DNA of 64,000 bases, from the NCBI RefSeq assembly GCF_947331435.1, contig NZ_CAMZOF010000001.1, positions 496,001-560,000 on the forward strand. Reading direction: 5' to 3'. Shown here in pieces: positions 1-7,791 of the stretch. Position numbers and translations under genes: made by a program. Source of the stretch: Pelagibius sp. Alg239-R121 (GTDB taxonomy: Bacteria; Pseudomonadota; Alphaproteobacteria; Kiloniellales; Kiloniellaceae). Numbering within the stretch: the first letter of the stretch is position 1; the number at the start of each line of letters is the position of its first letter. Under the pieces are notes generated by a model. The model made no database searches. It was not told the origin of the DNA and was given only the letters and a program-made list of their open reading frames with translations.

Positions 1-195
1 AAACCGGAGAGTTCCGCCAAAAACGCGATGGGTGTGCCCCGGAGTTCTTGCCAGATTGCAAAGACCGTCCTTTGCGCATTGCACAGAGATCGCAGGTTGC
101 AATCCGCAAAAACACCGCATCAAGTCATCGAATACTTTCTTTAACTATCTGTTTTTTCTAATTTATTTGAATTAGTCAGCTGTCAATTCGAAAAT

Positions 196-210
196 TGGCA
201 ACATCCTTGC
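196..210 (+). promoter_or_regulatory. sigma-54-type promoter upstream of manC
   Basis: The sequence TGGCAACATCCTTGC fits the RpoN consensus TGGCACG-N4-TTGC. GG is at 197-198 and GC at 209-210, separated by exactly 10 bases. Transcription would begin near 222, leaving a short leader before the ATG at 263. The region further upstream (1-195) is AT-rich around 135-170 and could hold an enhancer, but no enhancer-binding site was recognised. The match is seen; activity is inferred. Confidence 0.5.
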
Positions 211-262
211 GATGACGTCCTGCAACAGCGGCCATGCCGCGCTAATGCGAGGAGCTTTTGCC

Positions 263-1744
263 ATGACACGCCGTCTCATTACCCCTGTCATTCTCGCCGG
301 TGGATCCGGTACCCGCCTCTGGCCGCTCTCCCGCGAGGACAACCCGAAGCAGTTCTGTAATCTCTTCGGTGGCGAGAGCCTCTACCAGACGACCTTAAGG
401 CGCGTTTCGGACACGGAACGTTTCGCCGCACCCATCGTATTAACCAACAAATGCCATAAAACACTGGCCGAAACACAGGCTGGCACGATTGGCGTCACGC
501 CGGCGGCCATCGTCTGTGAACCGATGGGACGAGACACTGCACCGGCAATCGCACTCGCGGCCCTCCTGGCCGGCGGCGAGATGGAAGACGTACATCTGCT
601 GGTGCTGCCTTCGGATCACCGGATAGAGGCCCCAGCGCTCTTACAGGCCGCGATCGACTCGGCCTCCGCTCAGATTGAACGCACCCCCTCGCTGGTCACC
701 TTCGGCATTGCGCCGGACCGGCCTGAAACAGGATACGGATATTTACGCGCCGGCAGCATGAACCTGAATCAGAACGGCCACCACAGTTTTGCGGTTGAGG
801 ATTTCATCGAAAAGCCCGATCGCTCAAAAGCCGAGCGGCTGATCGCCGATAACGATGTCTACTGGAATGCCGGGATCTTTCTCTTCAGCGGCCGCCTGCT
901 GATCAAGGAATTGCAGCGGCATGCGCCGGAGGTTCTCAAAAGCGTTCGCATGGCTATAACCCACGGGGATTGGCATGGCCTCTGCTTCGAGCCTCAGGCC
1001 CATGCTTTTGGCAGCGCACCTAAACTTTCCATCGATTACGCGGTCATGGAGAAGACCCGTGATTGCTGCGTTTTTCCCGTTAAACCGGGCTGGAGCGACA
1101 TGGGTTCCTGGTCGGCGGTCTGGACTCAAGCTGAGAGCGAGCACAGCAAGGACGGTAACCTTCTGCGCGGCGACGTCCTCACTGCCGAGACTTCGAACTC
1201 GCTGATTCAAACTGACGGTCCCATGGTTGGCGTGGCCGGCCTGGAGGACGTGGTGGTCGTGGCAAACCGGGACGCCGTTCTGGTCACCAGCCGCAAGAAC
1301 CCGCAGGGCGTCAAATCACTGGTGGCGCAGATGCAATCCGAAGGCCGTCGCGAGCACAGGCACCACGCAGGCGAAGACCGTCCCTGGGGCCGCTTCGATT
1401 CCCTGGACGTGGGCGACAGCCATCAGGTTAAGCGCATTAAAGTGCACCCCGGCGGACAACTTTCCTTGCAGTACCATCATCACCGCGCCGAACACTGGAT
1501 CGTCGTCGCAGGCACGGCACGGGTCACGCTCGACGACAAGGTGATGGACCTCAAACCCTGCGAGCAGGTCTTCATTCCTCAGGGCGCCGTGCACCGCTTG
1601 GAAAACGTGACCAATGATCCCGTGGAGATCATCGAGGTCCAGTACGGCAACTACCTGGGCGAGGACGATATCGTGCGTCTGGAAGACGTTTATGGCCGCA
1701 ACGCGGATGACAAGACCGAAAAAGCGGGCACCGCCGTGGCCTAA
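263..1744 (+). CDS. manC: bifunctional mannose-1-phosphate guanylyltransferase / mannose-6-phosphate isomerase
   Basis: This type II bifunctional enzyme makes GDP-mannose from mannose-1-phosphate and GTP, and interconverts fructose-6-P and mannose-6-P, for exopolysaccharide or LPS sugars in the cytosol. The N-terminal nucleotidyltransferase shows GGSGTRLWPLSR just after the start and FIEKPD further on. The C-terminal cupin isomerase domain shows QLSLQYHHHRAEHW and the end of the fold at FIPQGAVHRLENV. I chose ATG 263 over the upstream ATG at 212 because GAGGAG sits at 249-254 and homology begins at MTRRLITPVILAGG. The gene stands alone, behind a sigma-54-like promoter, and ends at a strong terminator. 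Length of about 493 residues is normal for AlgA/ManC/CpsB. Confidence 0.95.
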   Translation: MTRRLITPVILAGGSGTRLWPLSREDNPKQFCNLFGGESLYQTTLRRVSDTERFAAPIVLTNKCHKTLAETQAGTIGVTPAAIVCEPMGRDTAPAIALAALLAGGEMEDVHLLVLPSDHRIEAPALLQAAIDSASAQIERTPSLVTFGIAPDRPETGYGYLRAGSMNLNQNGHHSFAVEDFIEKPDRSKAERLIADNDVYWNAGIFLFSGRLLIKELQRHAPEVLKSVRMAITHGDWHGLCFEPQAHAFGSAPKLSIDYAVMEKTRDCCVFPVKPGWSDMGSWSAVWTQAESEHSKDGNLLRGDVLTAETSNSLIQTDGPMVGVAGLEDVVVVANRDAVLVTSRKNPQGVKSLVAQMQSEGRREHRHHAGEDRPWGRFDSLDVGDSHQVKRIKVHPGGQLSLQYHHHRAEHWIVVAGTARVTLDDKVMDLKPCEQVFIPQGAVHRLENVTNDPVEIIEVQYGNYLGEDDIVRLEDVYGRNADDKTEKAGTAVA

Positions 1745-1799
1745 CGAAGCAATCGACGAACTCGGAGCCATTTTTAACCCCGCACGAACCTGGCTCCAC

Positions 1800-1852
1800 T
1801 TCCGTACCGGCGTTCTCTTCCTTCGTAAGCCGGTACGGAAGCCCCTTTTTTT
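1800..1852 (+). terminator. rho-independent terminator after manC
   Basis: An 11-bp perfect stem, TTCCGTACCGG (1800-1810) and CCGGTACGGAA (1830-1840), has a 19-nt loop and is followed by GCCCC and a run of seven T. This is a textbook intrinsic terminator. Confidence 0.9.
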
Positions 1853-1922
1853 ACGCCAAGAGCCCTAGACGATTTAAGGCCCCTGACCCGAGAGGCCTGC
1901 AAGCGTTGCAAGGAAATGATAA

Positions 1923-2141
1923 ATGCATATCGACGGAAAAATCGAAGACGGCTACGTGATCATCTGCGACGAGGACCATAGCTTCGTTGCCAACCACCTC
2001 GGACTCGCGGTGGAGTGTACCCACTGTGGCCGGCTGGCACTGGGCGTTGATCTGGCCGAGTTGTTGTTCTCTTCATACGAGCGCGAGCACTCAACACGAA
2101 ATGACGCAATGGAAACTAGCACAGTAACTATCTCCCGTTAG
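1923..2141 (+). CDS. small hypothetical protein with CxxC
   Basis: A 72-residue acidic protein that I do not recognise. Its middle contains VECTHCGRLALGVDLAELLF, so one CxxC pair followed by an amphipathic segment; a lone CxxC cannot form a complete zinc ribbon. AAGGAA at 1910-1915 could serve as a ribosome binding site for the ATG at 1923. It lies just after the manC terminator and just before a LuxR-type helix-turn-helix remnant in another frame. The last residues (about 60-72) overlap the upstream part of that remnant and look like random read-through, so the original C-terminus may have been lost. It could be a genuine small regulatory protein or a damaged one. Confidence 0.45.
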   Translation: MHIDGKIEDGYVIICDEDHSFVANHLGLAVECTHCGRLALGVDLAELLFSSYEREHSTRNDAMETSTVTISR

Positions 2142-2356
2142 CGAGCGAATGGCTGGTCCAGCTGTATGGCTTGAGCGAAACCGAGGCAATAGTCGCCGAT
2201 CGCCTTTCCACAGGAGCCAGTATCGACGAAATCGCTTCAGAGCGCGGCGTGAGTGTCGTAACAGTTCGAAATCAAATAAAATCGGCACAGGCGAAAACCG
2301 GAGTCAGTCGGCAGGCAGAGTTGGTTTCACTGGTTCTACGCAGTACCCACTTCTGA
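2120..2356 (+). pseudogene. LuxR/GerE-type helix-turn-helix domain remnant
   Basis: After an in-frame TAG at 2117-2119 the reading frame gives a C-terminal LuxR-family DNA-binding domain. It runs from LPLASEWLVQLYGLSETEA through the recognition region SIDEIASERGVSVVTVRNQI to KTGVSRQAELVSLVL and a stop. Such domains normally end a 200-400 residue regulator, but nothing recognisable as an N-terminal part precedes it. There is no ATG; the first usable start is TTG at 2171, inside the conserved domain. It may be expressed as a mini-HTH, but loss of the N-terminal sensory part is more likely. The tRNA fragment 115 bp downstream supports a rearranged locus. Confidence 0.6.
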
Positions 2357-2470
2357 TGAAATCGCCTGGCGAAGATCCGGCACACACAGAAGGGGCGAAC
2401 GGCGACACAACACAGCTCTAAGCAAGGATTCCAAATTGATTCTGGCGGTACAAACAATATGCCCGAACAC

Positions 2471-2516
2471 CTTCTGGGCGCAGAGGTCACAGGTTCGAAT
2501 CCTGTCGGGTCCGCCA
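2471..2516 (+). other. 3' fragment of a tRNA gene (candidate att site relic)
   Basis: Positions 2489-2505 form a perfect T arm (ACAGG, loop TTCGAAT, CCTGT). They are followed by a 7-nt acceptor strand CGGGTCC, a discriminator G and an encoded CCA (2514-2516). The part from 2471 resembles the anticodon-loop-to-variable-region portion of arginine-type tRNAs. The matching 5' acceptor strand (GGACCCG) and a D arm are absent from the preceding 120 bases, so this is not a complete tRNA. Duplicated tRNA 3' ends of this kind are typical attachment-site scars left by integrases, but no integrase gene is present in the window. Confidence 0.7.
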
Positions 2517-3596
2517 AAATCCGGAAACTGATCGGTTCAATTGAGCCAGCGGCTGTGCGGCCGGCTGCTCGCCGTGGGGACGGGTCTCCTTCAGGATCTG
2601 GCGGACGATGGGCATGGCCTGCTTTCGTGTCATGCCGTTCTCGATCCGCGGATCATAGAGAATCCGGAGCATCATCCAGTCGAGCTCGGTCGGAAAGAGA
2701 TATTCTTTGAAGGAGTCCGTGAACATGGTGTTGAAGAGGGTATCGTCGTCGTTAAACAATCCCATGGACTGAATGGTTTCCTCGTAAACGCAAGATTCCA
2801 GGGTGAGACTCGGGATGTTCAGGAAGAAAACAACCAGAGTGCTGCCTCTCACGTCATCCGCTTTGAAGGTGGTAAATGCGAGGCAAGACTCGAGGTCTTC
2901 CCTGACGATCGTGTCGAAGAGGGTCGCCAAATTAAAATAGAAATAGCGTCCACGGGTTTTCGGGGGATGTTCCTTTGCCAACTCCCGCATGTCATCTGCA
3001 AGCGCCTGCATATCCGCCAAGCCATTAACGAAGATATAGGCCAATGAATCGCGCATCCCGTGTCTCGGCAACATCGGAATTTCAAGGCGGGTGTTCTCTG
3101 CGATCTGCTTCGCTGCTTGGTCAAGCGTCAGATAGAGTTTGCCGGTGATGGTCCCGCCTCTGTAAAAAATTGTCTGTCCGATATTCTGTTCATACTTCCA
3201 GAGCCTGCCTATGCGTGAACCTTCACGTTCATCCCCGTTGGGATACGCATAATCGACTTCGAAGTCTTCGCCGCCCGTAAGCGCAACTTTGGCAAAACTC
3301 TCTGCAATATGAGCATTGGTCATGAGCGCGGTGTGATCGACCGGTTCGCCGGGACGCGACCGAGGGCCATCGACAATGTATCCCTCCGCATCGACCGTGA
3401 ACTGCGCAAGGGTCTCTGCCGGCGGTTCTTGGATCAGCCTTGGATCCGACAGCCGGATGGGATCCGGAACCAAGGTCGGCGGGATCGCTACGTAACGGCT
3501 GCCGGCACAGCTCGCCACTAGCAGAGAAAGCAAAGCGACGCGGGCAGCAAGAGCGAACCGGCCGATGGATATCGACATTATTGCCGTGCGGTGCAT
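2487..3596 (-). CDS. DUF2927-family lipoprotein with tRNA-derived C-terminus
   Basis: A 369-residue exported protein. The N-terminus has a hydrophobic stretch ending in a lipobox-like LLVASC near residues 25-30, so it is probably a lipoprotein. The C-terminal half contains the stretch LFNDDDTLFNTMFTDSFKEY and TELDWMMLRILYDPRI, which I associate with DUF2927, a domain of unknown function with a protease-like architecture. GGAAC a few bases upstream supports the ATG at 3596; an internal ATG at 3578 has no such site. The last ten residues (FWRTRQDSNL) and the TGA are encoded by the antisense strand of the tRNA fragment, so the native C-terminus may have been replaced. It lies 13 bp downstream of the TauE-like gene on the same strand. 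Confidence 0.7.
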   Translation of the reverse strand: MHRTAIMSISIGRFALAARVALLSLLVASCAGSRYVAIPPTLVPDPIRLSDPRLIQEPPAETLAQFTVDAEGYIVDGPRSRPGEPVDHTALMTNAHIAESFAKVALTGGEDFEVDYAYPNGDEREGSRIGRLWKYEQNIGQTIFYRGGTITGKLYLTLDQAAKQIAENTRLEIPMLPRHGMRDSLAYIFVNGLADMQALADDMRELAKEHPPKTRGRYFYFNLATLFDTIVREDLESCLAFTTFKADDVRGSTLVVFFLNIPSLTLESCVYEETIQSMGLFNDDDTLFNTMFTDSFKEYLFPTELDWMMLRILYDPRIENGMTRKQAMPIVRQILKETRPHGEQPAAQPLAQLNRSVSGFWRTRQDSNL

Positions 3597-3609
3597 TTAC
3601 GTTCCAAAC

Positions 3610-4350
3610 TCACATCTTAAACAACAGCGCGACGCCGCTGATGAAGACCACCACGCTGATGATCCGGACGTAGGCCTTCTGGCTCAGCTCGGTGTGGATG
3701 CGGCCGCCGGCCCACAGACCCAGGGCGACGATCGGCAAGGCCGCGATGGAACCGAAAAGGACCCCGCCCTGGAGAAAGCCGAACAGGGCGTAGGCGCCCA
3801 GACGAATAGCGCCGTCGATCAGGAAATTGATGGCGAAGGTCGCCCGAAAGGCGGATTTCTCTAGGGACCTCAGGCCAAGGTAGATGACGTAAAAGGGCCC
3901 TCCGGTGCCGAAAATGGTGCCGACGAAGCCCCCAAGGAACCCAAAAGGAGCCGCGAAAATGCGCGATCCTTGCAGCGCCGGCAGGGGCAGCAGCTGATAT
4001 ATTGCATAAAAGATCACAAAACCGCCGAGTGCTTGCGCAAGCACGGCCTCTTTGGCCAAGGCAAAAAGAACCACCCCCGCCCCCACCCCCAGCAAACTAA
4101 AGGGAATCAGGGGCAGTTGCTCGCGCCAAGCAATCGAATTCCGGTTGCGCAGCCCTTGGCTGGCCGATCCGACATAATCCAGGAATACCACCAGCGGGAC
4201 GATTTCCTGCACAGGGAAAACCTGCGCAAGCAGGGGAACGGCAATCAAACCTGAGCCGAAGCCCGCAATACCACGCACCATGTACGCAAGAAACAGCACG
4301 CCTCCAGCATAGATCAATGGCTGGTATTCAAGGTTTTCCAGCGCCAACAC
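3610..4350 (-). CDS. sulfite exporter TauE/SafE family permease
   Basis: A polytopic inner-membrane protein of 246 residues, the usual TauE/SafE (DUF81) length. The conserved N-terminal motif appears as RGIAGFGSGLIAVPLLAQVF, and its C-terminal repeat as GFVGTIFGTGGPFYVIYL. The family exports small organosulfur or sulfite-like anions. The start is GTG at 4350-4348, placed directly after the TAG of the TauD-type dioxygenase gene (4353-4351), so the two are translationally coupled. The pairing fits release of sulfite by a sulfonate dioxygenase followed by export, though the actual substrate cannot be read from the sequence. Confidence 0.85.
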   Translation of the reverse strand: MLALENLEYQPLIYAGGVLFLAYMVRGIAGFGSGLIAVPLLAQVFPVQEIVPLVVFLDYVGSASQGLRNRNSIAWREQLPLIPFSLLGVGAGVVLFALAKEAVLAQALGGFVIFYAIYQLLPLPALQGSRIFAAPFGFLGGFVGTIFGTGGPFYVIYLGLRSLEKSAFRATFAINFLIDGAIRLGAYALFGFLQGGVLFGSIAALPIVALGLWAGGRIHTELSQKAYVRIISVVVFISGVALLFKM

Positions 4351-5376
4351 CTATTCGGCGGCCTCTGTACTCTGCTCGAGCTCGATGCCACCCGCCCGCC
4401 GGTTCCAGAGACGCAACAGGTAACGCCCGCCGTTGGTACTGTCATCCTCAAAGGCTGTGCGTGCATGCGCCAAAACATGGTTGTTAACGTATTCGATCTG
4501 TCCCGGTTCCAATCGGAACTCGATCCAGTTTTCCGGCGCATTGACAATCGCCTTCATTGCCACCAACGCCGCATCACCCTGCTGATCCAAATGCGCGCAC
4601 AACAATTTATAGCCTTTCCGCACATAATCGTCGTAGTGACGCACGGTCAATTTACCGTCCGACTTGGCGAAGACCGGATGCCGGCTGCTCTTGCTTTCCT
4701 CCGGCAGGTGTTCAGCTTGCCGGTCCCACCAAAACGGGCGGTACAGCCTACCGAGAAGATCCGGATGCCGTCCACGCAGTTGGTTATGAGCCGTCGCGAG
4801 GCTTGCAACCCTGCTAAGACCACCGGAACTCGCAGGGCGCATGCAGACAAGCGTGGTGATCTCCGGCGTCTCGGACAGCCAGCCGCCGTCAGTATGAAAG
4901 TCCTGGTCCAGATTGGTGATTGAACGGCGAACACCGTAACCCAGCTTGGCTCCAGAATCCTTCACCTCATAGAGACGTGTGCCATCGACCTTCTGCATCA
5001 CGACGGGTCCAAGCATAGAAGTCAGGACCCAGGCAACGGCCTTGGCAACCTTATCTCCCCAGCGTTCCACCGGTAGGCGGTCGAGAACCGCAAAACCGAC
5101 TCCTTCGTTAACGCGCGTCCGGACGCTATCCATCAACTCTGTCGCCGCACTGAGGGCAAAGCGATCCGGAGTCAGTGCTTCAATTGATCCGCCGTAACTA
5201 TTAAGGATTCCAGCGAGATTATCGAGTTCTGCCATAACGTTAGCAGGAATCGGCATGATCCAATCATTGGGCGTGAGATCTGCAGCGTGCCAGGCGCAGG
5301 GCGCTTTTATCGCCTGCTCCAACTGAGCGGGATCGACGTCAGAGGTCCCGGAAAACCTCGCGCCATCACCGATCAT
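4351..5376 (-). CDS. TauD/TfdA-family Fe(II)/2-oxoglutarate dioxygenase
   Basis: A non-haem iron oxygenase of about 341 residues. The facial triad appears as HTDGG (first His and Asp) and the distal His in NNHVLAHARTAFED, with the 2-oxoglutarate-binding Arg in RYLLRLW. Family members hydroxylate taurine, alkyl sulfonates, phenoxy acids or betaines; the substrate is not evident. I chose ATG 5376 because GAAGGAAGA lies just upstream and residues before it (MCLYEVDRCGDRRK) look unconserved. It is the first gene of a unit with the TauE/SafE permease and probably the DUF2927 lipoprotein. Confidence 0.8.
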   Translation of the reverse strand: MIGDGARFSGTSDVDPAQLEQAIKAPCAWHAADLTPNDWIMPIPANVMAELDNLAGILNSYGGSIEALTPDRFALSAATELMDSVRTRVNEGVGFAVLDRLPVERWGDKVAKAVAWVLTSMLGPVVMQKVDGTRLYEVKDSGAKLGYGVRRSITNLDQDFHTDGGWLSETPEITTLVCMRPASSGGLSRVASLATAHNQLRGRHPDLLGRLYRPFWWDRQAEHLPEESKSSRHPVFAKSDGKLTVRHYDDYVRKGYKLLCAHLDQQGDAALVAMKAIVNAPENWIEFRLEPGQIEYVNNHVLAHARTAFEDDSTNGGRYLLRLWNRRAGGIELEQSTEAAE

Positions 5377-5571
5377 ATCTGTCTTCCTTCGGTCGCCGCA
5401 CCGATCAACTTCATATAAGCACACATATAATAATGGTAGAAGATCTCCAGTCTGCTCAATTATTCGGGGAATGACAACGTAGAGATTGAATGCAGTGTGT
5501 TCGCGGATCTAAGTCGAGAACATATAAATCGCGATCGTTCTGACGGGACTGATTATGGTTATGAACAGACT

Positions 5572-7791
5572 CTAGGCCGACTTAGCCGCAACATCCTTGT
5601 CGAAGGATCGCGTGTGCGTCGAGCTGACAATACGTTCGGGCGGGAAGGTCACCACGGCCTGAGTGCCCTGACCGACAACGCTCTCAAGTATGAGGGAGCC
5701 GTCATGCTGCTCGGTGAAGGCCTTGGCCAGAGGCAGCCCCAACCCGGTGCCTTCATACTTCCGGTTAAGCTCACCATCGATTTGCTGAAACGCAGCGAGC
5801 GCTTTGGGTATGTCCTCTGGGGCTATACCGATACCGGTGTCCTCAACGCGGAACACAAACCCTGCCGCCTCATTGCAGGACACACTTAAGGTAACCGTCC
5901 CTTCAGCGGGTGTGAACTTCACCGCATTGGAGAGAAGATTGACCAGAATCTGTTTGAGTTTGCGCGCGTCCGCCCAAACCAGCGGAAGGTCGGAGTGCGG
6001 TTCAATCCGCAGCTCGACCTGATTTTCATAGGCGCGTTCGACAATCAACGACCGGACGGACTGGATCACATCCTGCACATCGATGCTGTCCTCAATCAGC
6101 GGCGAATTGCCGGCCTCGACTTTGGCCAAATCGAGAATTTCGTTGATGATCAACAAAAGATGACCGCCTGCGCCATAGATGTCCTCAACATATTCCTGGT
6201 GCCGCTCGTTCTCGATCCTGCCTGATACGCCACGTTTCATCAGATCGGAAAAGCCGATGATGGCATTGAGCGGCGTGCGCAGTTCATGACTCATATTGGC
6301 GAGGAACGTGGACTTGCTCCGGCTTGCAATTTCGGCTTCTTCCTTAGCCTGACGCAGTTCGGTCTGCGCCTCGACCTCAGCGGTGATGTTGGTGCCGGTG
6401 CCCCGGTACCCAAGGAACTCGCCATCTTCATCCAACACTGGTTTGCCGCTGATCGAAAGCCATAGCGCCTGACCCTCAGGATTGTTGTACTCGTAGCGGA
6501 AATCACGGAACGGACGATGCATCGCAAGATCGGTCAGGTGCTGTTGCCATTTCACGTCATTGGGGCTGTGTTTGGCCAGATCGTTGCGGGTTTTGCCGAC
6601 GACGTCTTCGGGCTTCATTCCAGTGGCTGCGGTCAGCTGATTGGACAGATAGGAAAACCGGAGTTGTTCATCGGTGGCCCAAAACCAGTCGGAGGCAATC
6701 TCGGCAAAGTCGCGAAACCGTTCCTCGTTTTCACGCAATTTCTTTTCGTCTTCTCTTGCCTGTCGCTGTCGTCTTCGGTGGTTTGCCAGCGCCAATATCA
6801 AAAATGTTCCCGCGATGGCGGGCAGGACCACGAAAATTCCCACAAACCAGCCGCGAACAACCTCCAGACCCGGGCGCGCGGTGATCTCCAAGAAGAAAGT
6901 TCTGCCTTGGGCGAACAACGGCAGCTCCATGACAAAAGGGTCAAAGATTAAGGGATTGTCGATCGCCGTTTCGCTGTCGTGCCGATAGAGAGGCCTATCA
7001 TTCTCCAGATTATAATCGCGCTCGTCGAAGCTGCGCACAACGAAGCGGTCGAAGTGGAGATTGGTATCGTCAAAGAAGCGATTGGAATCCAGAAAGAGCG
7101 CGACCAACCCGCTGACCTGAGCACGCCGCGAATCAATCGAGTTCGGTGAATCGTAGCCAAAATAGATGGCCTTGAATGCAAAGAAACCCCGGCCGACATG
7201 GGGAATTTCGGTCACATCGGAAGCCATCACTTTTCCAGTATCAATCGCCCGCCGGATCGCGCTGGCCATTGCAGGGTCGGAAAATGCATCAAAGCCGACG
7301 AGTTGCGCAAATTCGGGATTGAAAGGTTCCAGGGAAACAATGGGCATCGCCAGTTCGCGCGAGCGCGCACGAACCACCTTGCCGCCCTCAGCGCGTTCGG
7401 TGAGTTGAAACTGTGGAAAGCCCTCCATCCGCATGCTCTCTTCCAGATCGGCGCGCTCGTCGGCACGCAGGGCCGAAAGTTTCGCGATAGTACGGATGTG
7501 CGGATAGGCCTCCAGAAGCTCGCGTGACAGGTTGGCAAACTCGTAGGGTTCGACATCGTCGCTGGCATGATGGAGTTCAACCAAGGTTGTCAGCACCGCG
7601 TCGGCACTGGCAAAACGGTGGCCCACTTCACGCTCGAAGCTGTAGGCTTGCTGCGTAAAGATTCCCTCGGCATTCCCCAAATCAGTTTTGATCGCCAGGT
7701 TGCTCAGCCCGGCGCAAATAGCGCCGACCAGGAACACCAGGACGGAAATCTCCCAGGTTTTAAAGAGGCGATCGTTAGGAGTTGGAGTCAA
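5572..7791 (-). CDS. CHASE-PAS sensor histidine kinase
   Basis: A 739-residue membrane kinase. A transmembrane helix lies at about 14-32, followed by an extracytoplasmic CHASE-type domain (around 60-300, including FNPEFAQLVGFDAFSDPAM). A second helix spans about 313-336, then comes a PAS domain (355-470). The HisKA H-box is FLANMSHELRTPLNA with His near 502, and the HATPase domain has an N-box LVNLLSNAVKF and the G-box GTGLGLPLAKAF. There is no receiver domain and no response regulator adjacent, so its partner is elsewhere. Its first 17 bases overlap the end of the periplasmic binding protein gene, suggesting that the protein is an accessory ligand sensor for the kinase. Confidence 0.9.
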   Translation of the reverse strand: MTPTPNDRLFKTWEISVLVFLVGAICAGLSNLAIKTDLGNAEGIFTQQAYSFEREVGHRFASADAVLTTLVELHHASDDVEPYEFANLSRELLEAYPHIRTIAKLSALRADERADLEESMRMEGFPQFQLTERAEGGKVVRARSRELAMPIVSLEPFNPEFAQLVGFDAFSDPAMASAIRRAIDTGKVMASDVTEIPHVGRGFFAFKAIYFGYDSPNSIDSRRAQVSGLVALFLDSNRFFDDTNLHFDRFVVRSFDERDYNLENDRPLYRHDSETAIDNPLIFDPFVMELPLFAQGRTFFLEITARPGLEVVRGWFVGIFVVLPAIAGTFLILALANHRRRQRQAREDEKKLRENEERFRDFAEIASDWFWATDEQLRFSYLSNQLTAATGMKPEDVVGKTRNDLAKHSPNDVKWQQHLTDLAMHRPFRDFRYEYNNPEGQALWLSISGKPVLDEDGEFLGYRGTGTNITAEVEAQTELRQAKEEAEIASRSKSTFLANMSHELRTPLNAIIGFSDLMKRGVSGRIENERHQEYVEDIYGAGGHLLLIINEILDLAKVEAGNSPLIEDSIDVQDVIQSVRSLIVERAYENQVELRIEPHSDLPLVWADARKLKQILVNLLSNAVKFTPAEGTVTLSVSCNEAAGFVFRVEDTGIGIAPEDIPKALAAFQQIDGELNRKYEGTGLGLPLAKAFTEQHDGSLILESVVGQGTQAVVTFPPERIVSSTHTRSFDKDVAAKSA

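Noticed and set aside
2443-2516. A complete tRNA with acceptor pairing TGGCGG (2443-2448) with CCGCCA (2511-2516)
   Set aside because: The pairing is six bases only and would put the CCA inside the acceptor stem; there is no D arm and no anticodon stem of standard geometry. Only the 3' portion is tRNA-like.
2272-2517. 81-residue minus-strand ORF with TGFEPVTSA
   Set aside because: This peptide is a well-known spurious translation of tRNA 3' ends; the reading frame is the antisense of the tRNA fragment and the LuxR relic.
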